In this document: in pieces, positions 50,727-60,520 of the stretch
How positions within the stretch are numbered: the stretch's first letter is position 1
How the letters are laid out: each line of letters begins with the position of its first letter
NCBI GenBank assembly: GCA_040752025.1
Contig: JBFMFR010000041.1
Coordinates: forward strand, 6,047-70,046
Reading direction: 5' to 3'
Length of the DNA stretch: 64,000 bases
Source: JBFMFR01 sp040752025
GTDB taxonomy: Bacteria; Chloroflexota; Anaerolineae; Anaerolineales; UBA4823
The notes under the pieces: model-generated
The model's database searches: none
What the model was told of the DNA's origin: nothing
The model's input: only the letters and a program-made list of their open reading frames with translations
Position numbers and translations under genes: made by a program

Positions 50727-53228
50727 TTATTGGTTGGGGGCGGATGGGGGCGCGGCGGGCAGCCAGCCGGTGAGGATAGTGCCGGCGCCGGGGGCAGTGT
50801 GGATGGTGAATTCGCCGCCCAGGGCGGTGATGCGGGTTTGCATGGAGCGCAGGCCGAAGCTGCCGCGCTGCAGGGCCTGGGCGCGCTCGGCATCCGAGAA
50901 GCCGCAGCCGTCATCCTGGATGGTGAAGTGCATCAGGGATGACCCCTCAGAATCGCTTTGGAGCGAGAGGGTGATGTGCACCTGCGAGGCGTCCGCGTGG
51001 GCGGCGATATTGTCGAGGGCCTGCTGGACGACGCGATAGAGGGCGTGGCGCTGGCCGACGGTGAGGCGGGCGTCCACGTTGGGAGGCAGGCTGACCTGCA
51101 CCGGCAGGCTGGTGCGGGCGCGGAAATGCTCGACGAGCAGCTCGAGGGGAACGAGCAGGCTCTTTTCGAGCTGCAAGGGGGCCAGGTTATTGCGGATCTG
51201 GCGCACGGTCTGGGCGGCGCTCTCGACTTCGACCAGGCAGCGCTTGAGGACAGCTTCGGCCTGCTCGGGGTCGCTGCGGACGGCGTGGGTGCTGACTTCC
51301 AGGTAGAAGGGCAGGCTGCCGAGGAACTGCTGGATGGTGTCGTGAAGCTCCTGGGCGATCTTGAAGCGCTCGTGCTCCTGGGCAATGGCGATTTGATGGG
51401 GGACCTGGCGGAGCTGCTCGACCTGCTGGGCGGTGAGCAGGAAGAGGGCGGCCTGCTGGGCGATGAGCTGGATGATCTCCAGGTCGCGGCGGTCGAAGAT
51501 TTCTTCGTCCCAGCGCTTGCCCAGACCGAGCAACCCGACGGGCTTTTCGAGCAGGCTGAGCGGGGCGATGACTTCGATGGCGGCGGAATTGGAAGCGGCA
51601 GGCGCTGCGATGACCGCGCTCAAGGGGGCAAGCCAGGCAGGCAGGGAGGTATCCTGGGTGCGCAAGACGGTGGTCAAGGTGGAAGCACCGCCGGGGACCA
51701 GGCGCTTTACGGGCAGACCGGTCGCAGCAGGGGAGTCCGGCCAGTCGCCGCTGTGGGCGGCCAACTCGTAGCAGGCGGCGCTTTCGTTCCACAGCCAGAC
51801 GGCGGCGCGCTCGAGCTCCATGTTGTCTACCAGGGCGCGGGCGATGGCGGCGGGCAGGCGGGCCAGGTCGGGCTGGCTGACGGCCTGCTGGCCGAAGTGG
51901 CGCACGGCGGCGTAGCTGCGCTGGTCCCACTGGAACAGGCGGCTGAAGGCGCTGAACCAGGAGGCCTGGGCGCTCCAGAAGTAGCCGACCAGCAGGGCGG
52001 TGAGGAAGATGGGCACGAAGGGGGTCCAGGCCAGGGAGTTGACCCAGGCCGGGTCGCTGAGGCGCAGCAGCCAGGCGGCGCTGCTGGCCAGGATGGCGCT
52101 GCTGACCAGGATGAAAACGCCCACCAGGCTGGGATGCGGGCTGCGGAAGGTCTGGTAGCGCAGAATGACGAAGGCGAAGGAAAGCGGCACGGCCAGGACC
52201 GGGTAGCGCAGGTCCAGGCTGAGCCAGAAATAGCTCAGGTTGGCGTGGCTGAGGACGCGGGCGACGACGATGATGACGTAGGGCGTGGCCAGGGCCAGGC
52301 CGAGCATCAGGAAGGCTACCTGGTGGCGCTGGCGGCGCGAAGTGGAGGGGCGGGAGAGCAGCACGACCAGGCGCAGGGCGTAGAAGCCGACGCCCAGGCC
52401 GAGGGCGAGCATGGCTAAGCGGTTGCCGGTGGTGACCAGGGCGCCGGCCAGAGCTGGCAAGTTCTCTCCGCCGCCGGCCTGCCAGCGCAGGAACATGCCC
52501 AGGCTGTACAGGGCGGCGACCAGGATGGTGAGGGCGTACAGGCCGCGCACCAGCCAGGGCGAGGGCTGGCGCACCGGCTCGGGGAAGCGCAGGGTGAGGT
52601 GGGTGAAGGCCACGCCGATGAAGGTGGTGGTAAGCACCCAGCCCAGCAGCAGGAGGCGCGAGAGCAGGGTGTCTTCGGTGGACAGGCTGACGATGGAGGT
52701 CCAGACGGAAGCGGCGACCATGCAGCCGGCGATGGCAAACAGGCGGTTGATGAGGGTGCCCGGGCGAGCGCGGTAGACGATCAAGGCCAGGAGCCAGAAG
52801 CCCAGACCGTTGATCAGATCGGGCAGCTTGAAATCCAGGAAATGGCTGAGGGAGAAGACCTGGACAGGCAGGTCTAACTCAAAGGAGTTGCCCCCGCGGC
52901 GGATCGAAAGCGGCAGCGTAGCGCGACCCTGGTCCAGGGCCCGGGCATAAAGCGGAAGGGCGTATTCATCGTAGGACTGCCCGTCGAGAGCGACCAGCTC
53001 GTCATTGTAGCGCAGGCCGGTGTGGGTGATGGCGGGCCACCAGGGCGGCGTGGCGGCTTCGACCAGCCAGACGTGGCGGGCGTGGTTCCAGATGGTGTAG
53101 AAGCCGCCGAAGGGCTGGCCGATCTGGCTGGCCAGGTTGACGGCGGAGGCCAGGCCGAGGAGCAGGACGAAGCTCAGCAGAACGGGGATGCTGTAGGTGC
53201 GCCAGGCGGCGCGCCACGCGGCGGGCAT
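50727..53228 (-). CDS. Membrane sensor histidine kinase (PDZ-7TM-GAF-HisKA_3)
   Basis: 833 aa. An N-terminal membrane segment is followed by a PDZ-like extracytoplasmic domain (about 55-115; GLRYNDELVALDGQSYDEY), several membrane segments (about 140-430), a GAF-like domain (about 460-600), HisKA_3 with the phosphoacceptor in IAQELHDTIQQFLGSLPFYL, and HATPase_c (DDGCGFSD, GSFGLRSMQTR). NarL-type kinases of this kind phosphorylate a partner regulator, here the gene two bases upstream. The PspA cassette directly follows, which suggests that it is the output. Confidence 0.92.
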   Translation of the reverse strand: MPAAWRAAWRTYSIPVLLSFVLLLGLASAVNLASQIGQPFGGFYTIWNHARHVWLVEAATPPWWPAITHTGLRYNDELVALDGQSYDEYALPLYARALDQGRATLPLSIRRGGNSFELDLPVQVFSLSHFLDFKLPDLINGLGFWLLALIVYRARPGTLINRLFAIAGCMVAASVWTSIVSLSTEDTLLSRLLLLGWVLTTTFIGVAFTHLTLRFPEPVRQPSPWLVRGLYALTILVAALYSLGMFLRWQAGGGENLPALAGALVTTGNRLAMLALGLGVGFYALRLVVLLSRPSTSRRQRHQVAFLMLGLALATPYVIIVVARVLSHANLSYFWLSLDLRYPVLAVPLSFAFVILRYQTFRSPHPSLVGVFILVSSAILASSAAWLLRLSDPAWVNSLAWTPFVPIFLTALLVGYFWSAQASWFSAFSRLFQWDQRSYAAVRHFGQQAVSQPDLARLPAAIARALVDNMELERAAVWLWNESAACYELAAHSGDWPDSPAATGLPVKRLVPGGASTLTTVLRTQDTSLPAWLAPLSAVIAAPAASNSAAIEVIAPLSLLEKPVGLLGLGKRWDEEIFDRRDLEIIQLIAQQAALFLLTAQQVEQLRQVPHQIAIAQEHERFKIAQELHDTIQQFLGSLPFYLEVSTHAVRSDPEQAEAVLKRCLVEVESAAQTVRQIRNNLAPLQLEKSLLVPLELLVEHFRARTSLPVQVSLPPNVDARLTVGQRHALYRVVQQALDNIAAHADASQVHITLSLQSDSEGSSLMHFTIQDDGCGFSDAERAQALQRGSFGLRSMQTRITALGGEFTIHTAPGAGTILTGWLPAAPPSAPNQ

Positions 53229-53230
53229 GT

Positions 53231-54016
53231 TCAGCCGCCTCCGCTGTGCGCCCGGTCGCGGCGCAGGTCATGGATCATGCAGACCTTGGCGAGCAGGACG
53301 ACTTTGCGCAGGTCGGCGCCGGGGGCCATCTCGTTCAGGCCGAGCTTGTCGTAGATGCGGGCGATGTAGTTCTCGACGGACTTGGGGGTGATGCTGAGGG
53401 CGCGGGCGATGCCGGAGGTGTTGTGCGAGGCAGCGACGCGCTGGGCGATTTCGACCTCACGCGGGGTCAACTGGTCGAAGGTCTGCAAGGCGTAGTGCAC
53501 CCAGGAGCGCTCGTCGGGGGTCAGGCGGTTGAGCAGCTCATCGGCCAGGGCGGGGCGGTTAGCGTGCACTTCGGGATCAATCAGGACGCGCCCGGCGAGG
53601 ACTTCGTGGATGGCCTGGAGCAGGGCGCGCGGCTGGCAGCCTTTGAGCTTGTAGGCCATGCCGCGCACGCCGTCACGCACCATGTCGAGCACCTCGGCGC
53701 CGCGGTCTTCGTAGGCCGAGAAGAGCACCACGCCCAGGGTGGGATGGGCTTCTTTAAGGCGACGCGCCAGGTGGATGCCAAAGCTGTGCTCGGGGCGCGA
53801 GGGGGTATCGGGGTCAGGGGGGATGGAGATGTCGATGACGGCGGCGTCGAGGCGTTGCTGGCAAAGCCCCCAGGCGCTGGCCTCGTCGCCGGCTTCGCAG
53901 ACCTGGAAGCCCTGGCCCTGCAAATACAGGCACATGCCCTGGCGGTTGAAGAGGTTGTCGTCTACCAGGAGGAGGCGAAGGGTGGGGGGATTCGCTAGCA
54001 GGTCGAGATCTGACAT
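53231..54016 (-). CDS. NarL/LuxR-family response regulator
   Basis: 261 aa from MSDLDLLANPPTLRLLLVDD, preceded by AAAGGAG; an earlier ATG (54052) lacks this. Receiver with DD pair, acceptor in AAVIDISIPPD, and Lys in YKLKG; a longer-than-usual loop (PPDPDTPSRPEHSFG) follows the acceptor. The C-terminus is a LuxR helix-turn-helix (LTPREVEIAQRVAASHNTSG, SVENYIARIYDKLGLNE). Forms an operon with the kinase at 50727. Confidence 0.92.
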   Translation of the reverse strand: MSDLDLLANPPTLRLLLVDDNLFNRQGMCLYLQGQGFQVCEAGDEASAWGLCQQRLDAAVIDISIPPDPDTPSRPEHSFGIHLARRLKEAHPTLGVVLFSAYEDRGAEVLDMVRDGVRGMAYKLKGCQPRALLQAIHEVLAGRVLIDPEVHANRPALADELLNRLTPDERSWVHYALQTFDQLTPREVEIAQRVAASHNTSGIARALSITPKSVENYIARIYDKLGLNEMAPGADLRKVVLLAKVCMIHDLRRDRAHSGGG

Positions 54017-54059
54017 ACGGGCCTGGCTCCTTTGATAGGCTGATGATACCATACAAGTT

Positions 54060-54150
54060 TAACACGGAGACCACGGAGTCCAGCACGGAGTTCACGGAGA
54101 CATTAAGAAGTTCATGGAGTTCACCACAAAGTTCACGAAGTACACGAAGA
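54060..54150. repeat. CACGGAG/CACGAAG dispersed repeats
   Basis: ACACGGAGACCACGGAGTCC, CACGGAGTTCACGGAGACA, TTCATGGAGTTCACCACAAAG and TTCACGAAGTACACGAAG run in series with a period near nine bases. Located between the response regulator and the Gfo/Idh gene. Confidence 0.7.
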
Positions 54151-54186
54151 AGATAAAAAAGTTGGATGTGACCGGGCAGCCGGGCA

Positions 54187-55323
54187 TTACAGGGCTATGC
54201 CGGGTTCTTCGATGAACTCGAAGTAGGTCTGGCCGGAGAAGCCGCGCGGGATGGGGGGCGGCTTTTCGAAGGTGGAGTGGAGGGGCTGGTTGGATTGGGT
54301 CCGGCTGCTCTTGAGGATGGCGTGGAGCACTTCCAGGGCATGGTAGGCCATTTCCTTGCTGGCGCGGTTCTTGCGGCCCAGGCGCAGTGCCCAGGCCATT
54401 TCGGCTACGCCCAGGCCGCGGCACTCGTCGCTGAAGGCGTGGCTTTGCTGCATGACAAAGGGCTGGTTGTTGCCTTTCAAGATGAGGCTGACCTCGCCGC
54501 CGAAGCCGTTCGGGTCGGCCATGTGCATGGCGCCCAGCGAGCCGAACAATACCAGGCTGGGCCTTTCCGGGGTGGTGAAGATCGAGTTGGCGTCGAACAA
54601 TACGTTCCCGACCGCACCGCAAGCGAATTGAAGGGTGGCGCACATGAGGTCCTCGCATTCGATGCGGAAGGTTTCGCCGAAATGTTCGGGGGAATAGTGC
54701 TGCCTTTCGGGCTTGCGGGTGCGCACGACGCCGGAGACTTCGGTGACGGGGCCCAGGATGCTGAGCAGGGCGGTGAGGTAATAGATGCCGACGTCGAAAC
54801 CGATGCCGCCGCCGGGCTGGGCGGTGAAGGGATAGGCGCGGCTGAAAAGCTCGCCGTCCCGGGTGAGCACCGCGTAGCAGGAAGAGATCTCGCCCAGCAG
54901 GCCGCTGTCGACCACGTAGCGGGCGGTCTGGATGGCTGAACCTAAAAAGGTGTCCGGGGCGGCGCCCAGGTACAGGCCTTTTTGATCGGCGATGCGGAGC
55001 AGTTCGGCGGCGTGCTCCAACTCCACCGACAAGACTTTCTCGGTGTAGACGTGTTTGCCGGCTTCGAGAAGCTGCCTGATGACGGGGTAATGGGCGGGGG
55101 GCGTGGTGAGGTTGACGACCATTTCGATGGAAGCATCCGCCAGGATTGCTTCCATCGAAATCGCTTGGATGCCATACTTCTGGGCTTTCTCCTGGGCCTT
55201 GGCGGCGTTCAAATCGCAGCAGCCGACGACATCGAGGATCTTGAATTTGGCGATCATGGCGCCCAGGTAGGCGTCGCTGATGCCGCCGCAACCGACTACG
55301 GCTGTTTTGACGGGTTGGATCAT
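54187..55323 (-). CDS. Gfo/Idh/MocA-family NAD(P)-dependent oxidoreductase
   Basis: 378 aa. N-terminal Rossmann domain (VVGCGGISDAYLGAMIAKF) and the family's TEKVLSVELEHAAELL, where the usual EKP lysine motif reads E-K-V. C-terminal alpha/beta domain with GGGIGFDVGIYYLTALLSIL. Catalyses sugar or cyclitol dehydrogenation; substrate not inferable. Flanked by dispersed repeats on both sides and without operon partners on its strand. Confidence 0.92.
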   Translation of the reverse strand: MIQPVKTAVVGCGGISDAYLGAMIAKFKILDVVGCCDLNAAKAQEKAQKYGIQAISMEAILADASIEMVVNLTTPPAHYPVIRQLLEAGKHVYTEKVLSVELEHAAELLRIADQKGLYLGAAPDTFLGSAIQTARYVVDSGLLGEISSCYAVLTRDGELFSRAYPFTAQPGGGIGFDVGIYYLTALLSILGPVTEVSGVVRTRKPERQHYSPEHFGETFRIECEDLMCATLQFACGAVGNVLFDANSIFTTPERPSLVLFGSLGAMHMADPNGFGGEVSLILKGNNQPFVMQQSHAFSDECRGLGVAEMAWALRLGRKNRASKEMAYHALEVLHAILKSSRTQSNQPLHSTFEKPPPIPRGFSGQTYFEFIEEPGIAL

Positions 55324-55365
55324 CTTGGACCTCTTTTCTTATGCGGAGGGATTGATGTATGAATC

Positions 55366-55512
55366 TAACACGGAGACCACGGAGAGGACACGGAGTTCAC
55401 GGAGTTTCTGGAGAAGAACCACAAAGAACACGAAGAGCACGAAGATAAAAGGGTTTTAGAGAAACACGGAGTGCGCGGAGAAGGACCACGGAGTTCACGG
55501 AGTTTTTTTTTT
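55366..55512. repeat. CACGGAG/CACGAAG dispersed repeats
   Basis: At least ten degenerate units (ACACGGAGACCACGGAG, ACACGGAGTTCACGGAG, CACAAAGAACACGAAGAGCA) ending at a T12 run (55503-55514). Same family as 54060-54150 and 29692-29725. Confidence 0.75.
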
Positions 55513-55614
55513 TTTCAAATCTTCTGGCACGGAGAGGGCACGGGGTTGTTTTATAAAATCCTGGCGTTCCGGGTGCTCATTGTTCTGGCCAGCAAGAGCT
55601 TGAACAAGGCGAAT

Positions 55615-55740
55615 ATTCACCGCGAAGGCGCGAAGGACCCAAGAAAACCCGAAAAAGTGTTCAAGATCAAGACAAAACCATGATGCTGATATCCTGAAGC
55701 GATATTTTGTATTTCTTCGCGCTCTTTGCGACTTTGCGGT
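55615..55740. repeat. Imperfect inverted repeat of GCGAAG units
   Basis: ACCGCGAAGGCGCGAAG (55619-55635) is mirrored by CTTCGCGCTCTTTGCGACTTTGCGGT (55715-55740). It ends eight bases before the propeller pseudogene stop. The rest of 55324-55747 holds no gene. Confidence 0.55.
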
Positions 55741-55747
55741 AAATCGG

Positions 55748-56629
55748 TCACTGTTTTAGACGGTAGGAGACGAAGGCGATGGTGCGGTTATCGGGGGACC
55801 AGGAGTTGACGTTGAGGGTGCCCTGCCCGCCAAAACACTTCAGGATGGTTTTGGAGGCGCCCCCGGCAGCGGGAACCAGGCGCAGCTCGACGTGCTGGTT
55901 GGCGGGGTGATCGCCCGGGGCCACATCGTTTTTAGCATAGGCGAGGTAAACCACCCAGCGCCCATCCGGGGAGACGTGCGGGAACCAGCCGTTGGCATCT
56001 TCTTTCACCCTGTGAAGCGGGTTGGAGCCATCGACATCCATGCGCCAGATTTGCATCAGGCCGGCGCGAGTGGAGTTGAACCAGATGTGCCGCCCGTCGG
56101 GCGAATACTCGGGGCCATCGTCCAGGCCGGGCAAATGGGTGAGCTGCGTTTCCGGGCCGCCGCTGACCGAAATGGTGTAGATATCGTACTGCCCGCGGCG
56201 CTCGGCGCAGTAGGCCAGGCGCCCCCCATCGGGCGACCAGCCGTGCAAGTAGCTGGGGCCGTTTTCGGTGACCAGGCGCGGGCTGCCGCCGGTGAAAGGC
56301 AGGATGTAAATCCGGGAAATGGCGTCTGCGTAGGTGGAATGGCTGACGGCCAGTTGGGTGTTATCCGGCGAGAGGAGGTGATCGTTGTTGCAGTCGATGG
56401 CGAAAGCGGTGTCAATTTGCCGGATGTCACCGGTGGCCAGCTCGCAGGTAAACATGTGTCCCTGGCTGTTATAGACTAAATATCTGCCGTTGCTCGTCTA
56501 GTTGGGGGCTTCGATGACGTGGTCGAACTCACGCAGGACGGTTCTGGCGCGGGTGTGGACGTCGACGGTTTCCAGGAGGCTGAAGGTGTCGCGTTGGGAA
56601 AGCCATTGGCGCAGGGCGTGGATGTCCAT
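55748..56629 (-). pseudogene. PD40/TolB-like beta-propeller gene interrupted by an amber codon
   Basis: The full frame runs from ATG at 56629 (GGAG upstream) through 293 codons, but codon 44 is TAG (56498-56500). Before it comes MDIHALRQWLSQRDTFSLLE...REFDHVIEAPN; after it TSNGRYLVYNSQGHMFTCEL continues in the same frame. In this family the motif reads EAPNWTxDGxxLxYNS, so TGG changed to TAG. The rest is intact, with repeated SPDG(R/G)...LAY blades. The family is a cytoplasmic or secreted WD40-like propeller, often of unknown ligand. Downstream ATG at 56455 would give a propeller missing its first blade. Could be a true pseudogene, recent strain mutation, suppression, or sequencing error. Confidence 0.85.
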
Positions 56630-57297
56630 TTTTTGATCTCCGGTGTTTGGCTGGCGAGTGGCTGATTGCTTCGTGGAACCAACCTGGCTTTGATTTTACC
56701 TGACTCTGCGCAGAAAGGGCGGTTGTTTTCGGGGCTTTGCGAGGCTGTCTGCTGGAAACGATGGGAGTCGCCCAGCCTTCAGCGGTTCTGTTTTTATCCA
56801 GGGGGCCGCCATGACCGAAATACCAGGCGAGGAGGGGAGGCGGTGCGACTATGAGGATTTTAAGGTGCGGGAGAGGGGGAATTGTCCGGCGGTGAGGTAC
56901 GTGGCATTTTGGTAATAAAAAAATTAAAATGGGCATTTGACGAGGAACGAAGGCGCGAGGCAGGGGTTGCAAGTTGCAAGGTGCAAGATAGAGGTTGCAA
57001 AGCAGAAAAAAAAGCAGGCTTGCAGGATAGGAACCGCAGGGTGCAAAGCAGGAATGCGCAGGTGCAGGGTGGTTGGTGGGTTCATACTCTGTTTTTAGCA
57101 CAGATGTTCTGAGAAAGCAAGGGGGTAAACGGGAAATCCCCCGAAGTTTAACCCGTTGGGGGATGGCGATTGGGCAGGCAGGCAGCAGGGTAGCGGGGGA
57201 ATGGGTGATTTTGCGACGCTATCTGCAAGAGACGCCGCCGTGGGAGATTGAGACCCTGATCATAAATCTGGGTCTTTTCAAACAAGAATACCTCGCT
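56630..57297. other. Intergenic region with short direct repeats, no gene seen
   Basis: No ORF with coding character. At 56960-57075 a degenerate series of TTGCAAG / GGTGCAAG / GCAGGTGCAGG units appears. It marks the junction between GC-rich sequence and the AT-richer defence island. Confidence 0.55.
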
Positions 57298-58722
57298 TTA
57301 TTCCACAAACGGATCGCGCATTATAGTTGGTCGTTCTGACAGAACTGTAAGCGATTTCGAACCTCTTGTCATAGCAACATATAGGTTCTTTAGGTTGAGT
57401 TGATCTGCATTTAGAACAACTATATGATCGAATTCCAATCCTTTAATAAGCAATGTACGGGAAACGATGCGCTGCTCTACTTTTCTACCAAATACTCTGG
57501 CTTGGTTTCGAATATGCCAAGCTGCATCATGGAGGGACTCAAAGCCACCGGTCTGATAAGTTTTGATAGAACGTGACATCTCATACCACAATTCTCTCCT
57601 GAACAATACCCTGCCATCAATTTGTGAAATCAACCCAAGGGCTGTAAGAACCGAAGAAAAGTCTTCTTTGGATGCAATATCAATCAGGGCCTGGCAAATT
57701 TCAAGGTGTTTCTTGTACCCTGATATTTTTGGGATCTTTCCACTCGAGAACTGCTTGTAAATTGAACTTAGTTCTGTGGATACTTTCGTCATACACATGC
57801 CAGCGAAATCAATGATAGCTTTTGCTCTTTCGGGACCTCGTGCATCATCTATCTTTTGAGACCATTTCAATAGATCTCTGCATTCCATTTCCTCCATTGA
57901 CGTATATAAGCCCTTCAGATTTCTTGTAAAATTGTGGACTTTTGCAGGCTTATTTTGGTCAGGATGAATGGCAACAACGCTGTCTAAATCCGAATTCGCA
58001 AGTTTCATGCATTCACTCCATTGATGTTCAGGAGTCGCAGTTAACCATTTTATCGGGCCATAACTTATATCTATCGATTCCCCATGAAGCAGAGCCTGTC
58101 TAAAGTTAGAGAGCCAACTCCCTAATTGTCTATTCCCCTTTGCCCATCGCCAGGGTATAGTGAGCTCTGGTAAAACGTAGAAATTGGGTTTTATATCCTT
58201 TGACCAACTGACAACAGGGTCATCTTTCTGAAAATCAAAAATTCCTTGAAGTGGATCACATAAGATTCGGCACGGTAGTAGTTCTGCAAGCGCTAAAACC
58301 AATTTGTGCTGTGAAACAACACAATCTTGGTATTCGTCGACATATACCCCACTATAGGAAGCAAGTAAAACCCTTTGAAAGAATGGCCTTTGCAGGAGAT
58401 TTGAGGCAGCATGATAAACATCTTTCCAGGCATCTCCCGTTGGATATAAATCAGGCAATCCTGAAAGTGTTGGATATCCTGACGCACATCGCAATGCCCA
58501 ACCTGCTATAGTATCGAGATGATAAAGGTGTGAGGCTACCCCCAAAGATTTGAACCGACTTCGTAAAGACCGAACACCTGCATGAGTATGTGTAAGAACC
58601 AGTTGACAACTATTTGAGTTAAGAGCAACTGCTCTTACAATTTCTTCGGTCTTCCCGTAACCTGCGGCCGCGACTAAGCAAGCTTGATCCGCATTAGCAA
58701 GCATTGTAGCTGTATCAAGCAT
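57298..58722 (-). CDS. UvrD/PcrA-like helicase, Gabija GajB-type
   Basis: 474 aa, close to GajB length (about 494). Walker A AAAGYGKTE (18-26), DExQ-box variant VDEYQD (128-133), and C-terminal LLIKGLEFDHIVVLNADQLN and LYVAMTRG typical of UvrD motifs V and VI. The start overlaps the OLD nuclease gene by eight bases. In Gabija, GajA (OLD nuclease) and GajB act together against phage; nucleotide depletion or DNA sensing licenses cleavage. Compared with full UvrD it is short, lacking most accessory subdomains, as in GajB. Confidence 0.85.
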   Translation of the reverse strand: MLDTATMLANADQACLVAAAGYGKTEEIVRAVALNSNSCQLVLTHTHAGVRSLRSRFKSLGVASHLYHLDTIAGWALRCASGYPTLSGLPDLYPTGDAWKDVYHAASNLLQRPFFQRVLLASYSGVYVDEYQDCVVSQHKLVLALAELLPCRILCDPLQGIFDFQKDDPVVSWSKDIKPNFYVLPELTIPWRWAKGNRQLGSWLSNFRQALLHGESIDISYGPIKWLTATPEHQWSECMKLANSDLDSVVAIHPDQNKPAKVHNFTRNLKGLYTSMEEMECRDLLKWSQKIDDARGPERAKAIIDFAGMCMTKVSTELSSIYKQFSSGKIPKISGYKKHLEICQALIDIASKEDFSSVLTALGLISQIDGRVLFRRELWYEMSRSIKTYQTGGFESLHDAAWHIRNQARVFGRKVEQRIVSRTLLIKGLEFDHIVVLNADQLNLKNLYVAMTRGSKSLTVLSERPTIMRDPFVE

Positions 58723-60430
58723 ATACCCACCCCCTTAATTCTCCTAACTTATTTGCTAAATCTGTAACTGGGATTTCTATAAGATGCTGAGATATAAATA
58801 TACCAAATTTTTCTCCTTTATCGACTCTTTTGAACCATCCTTTATCTTTTGCTGCACCTCCGATTGCTGCACGTATCTGCTCTTCACTGAATCCCTGAGA
58901 CAACCACACATCCACCTCGCCAACAAGTTGCCCCGTTTCAAGCCCTAATCTTGAACCTATAGTATCCAATATACTTTGACGGTTATTGGATTCTATGCAC
59001 TCGATGGCTAAAGATACAACTTCGTTCAATGCAGGAAAAGGAAGATCTCGACAAACTCTTTGCTCTACCGACAGGTTATCAGCCCATTGAATTATCTTTA
59101 CTCCATCAGCCTGAAGATGCTCTTCACTCGGTGTAATTGCAACATCAGAATCACATACAAAAGCAACTTGATAGCCGAGATTGGCAAGTTCCTGCGCAAG
59201 CCTAGGTGATTTTGATCCGCTGCCAGATGAAGATGTGATAGGGACAACTCCAAGACAGGCCCACGGTTCTTTACTCAATTCTACAGCCCACACTCTATCC
59301 AATGATCGGCAAATACCATACTCGGTTTTTCCCTCACAAACAATCACCTTCCGCCCCAGCAATGCTTCGGGAATATCTCTCATTGTTCCTTGAAGGCTAT
59401 CGTCAACTTGGTCAACCGTAGTATACCCATTCTCGGAGCGAACTACATATAATTCATTCGCTTGCAACTCAACAATTGAAATGTTTGAGTGTGTTGTCAT
59501 AAATATTTGGTGGGATGAAGGATCCGTTGGAACGGAAGGCCGAAAAGCACGTAATACATGGCGTAAACGGTGAGGTTCCAGACCCTGTTCAATCTCATCA
59601 ATCAGCAAAATTGCTCCAGTTTTTACAGAACTATATTGAATAGCTAAAGCAAGAAGACGTCTACTACCAAGGCCAGCTTGTCTAGCTGGAATATTCCCAT
59701 CGTGTAGAGTTAACGTTGAAGATCCTCCGATACTCAACTTCGCATCCAGCGCAGGTTGGTAAATATCTCTCGGTTTTACCCCTAATTTCTGAGCTGCTTC
59801 TTGAGCCTGTTGAGCAGCATCTTTCAATTTATCCAGATTAGCACTTGTAACTGATTCTCGAGCTTTACGACCAGCATCCGCAAGTATTGTTGAGATATCT
59901 TCTAAATCCCCTGTAAGACGAGAAAGTGCAGAACCATGGCTCCACGAAAGGTGATTGTCAATATATGGCCCAAGCCTTGTCATTCCTAACGACTCTCGAT
60001 CACGAGCGGAAATCAAAACGCCATCAGGGTTTCTTTCAGTTATTACACGCCAAGATGGTTCCAATGAATCACCCACTTGGAGGCAGATGGATATAACTGG
60101 TTCATCTTCATCTTCAGGCTCATCATGTATTCCATTCATAACACTCCAACCGCGGATATGATTGCCAAACTTGTCGATGTTTATTAGTTTGTCTGGCAAT
60201 TGACCAACAGTAATGATAATTTCAATTGGGTTATAAATTTCTCCTGCGAAAAAATCTGTATCAGCGAAAGAAATATTCCATCGAGGAGACAGAACATATT
60301 CAATTGCATCGAGAATAGTGGACTTTGTGGAGTCTCCTGGTCCAATAAGACAATTTACCGAGCCGTTGACAGTCCATTCGAGTTCTCTAATGCCACGGAA
60401 GTTTTTAACACTCAAATGATAAATCTTCAT
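58715..60430 (-). CDS. OLD-family ATPase/TOPRIM nuclease, Gabija GajA-type
   Basis: 571 aa, matching GajA length. ABC-type ATPase: P-loop GPGDSTKST (30-38; Thr replaces the usual Gly before Lys), GLGSRRLLALAI signature region (253-264), Walker B LLIDEIEQGLEP (275-286), and switch His in MTTHSN. TOPRIM: Glu366 in VIVCEGKTE and D427-S-D429 in FVCDSD. It is followed by a UvrD-like helicase with an eight-base overlap, defining a class 2 OLD pair, i.e. Gabija. AT-rich compared with the rest of the window, suggesting acquisition. Confidence 0.88.
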   Translation of the reverse strand: MKIYHLSVKNFRGIRELEWTVNGSVNCLIGPGDSTKSTILDAIEYVLSPRWNISFADTDFFAGEIYNPIEIIITVGQLPDKLINIDKFGNHIRGWSVMNGIHDEPEDEDEPVISICLQVGDSLEPSWRVITERNPDGVLISARDRESLGMTRLGPYIDNHLSWSHGSALSRLTGDLEDISTILADAGRKARESVTSANLDKLKDAAQQAQEAAQKLGVKPRDIYQPALDAKLSIGGSSTLTLHDGNIPARQAGLGSRRLLALAIQYSSVKTGAILLIDEIEQGLEPHRLRHVLRAFRPSVPTDPSSHQIFMTTHSNISIVELQANELYVVRSENGYTTVDQVDDSLQGTMRDIPEALLGRKVIVCEGKTEYGICRSLDRVWAVELSKEPWACLGVVPITSSSGSGSKSPRLAQELANLGYQVAFVCDSDVAITPSEEHLQADGVKIIQWADNLSVEQRVCRDLPFPALNEVVSLAIECIESNNRQSILDTIGSRLGLETGQLVGEVDVWLSQGFSEEQIRAAIGGAAKDKGWFKRVDKGEKFGIFISQHLIEIPVTDLANKLGELRGWVYA

Positions 60431-60520
60431 GATGTGCTCTCTTTTTGATTTTCTGTGGATGAAATGGTCTGTTATGTATCAAACTCTAGAAAAGAATATG
60501 ATATTGACAGAGATCAAACA

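Noticed and set aside
54092..55291. 399-codon ORF on the same strand as the Gfo/Idh gene
   Set aside because: Arg/Pro/His-rich out-of-frame shadow of the 54187-55323 gene.
56476..56682. 68-codon Ser/Pro/Thr-rich ORF
   Set aside because: Out-of-frame reading of the amber-interrupted propeller gene; the in-frame translation matches the family on both sides of the stop.
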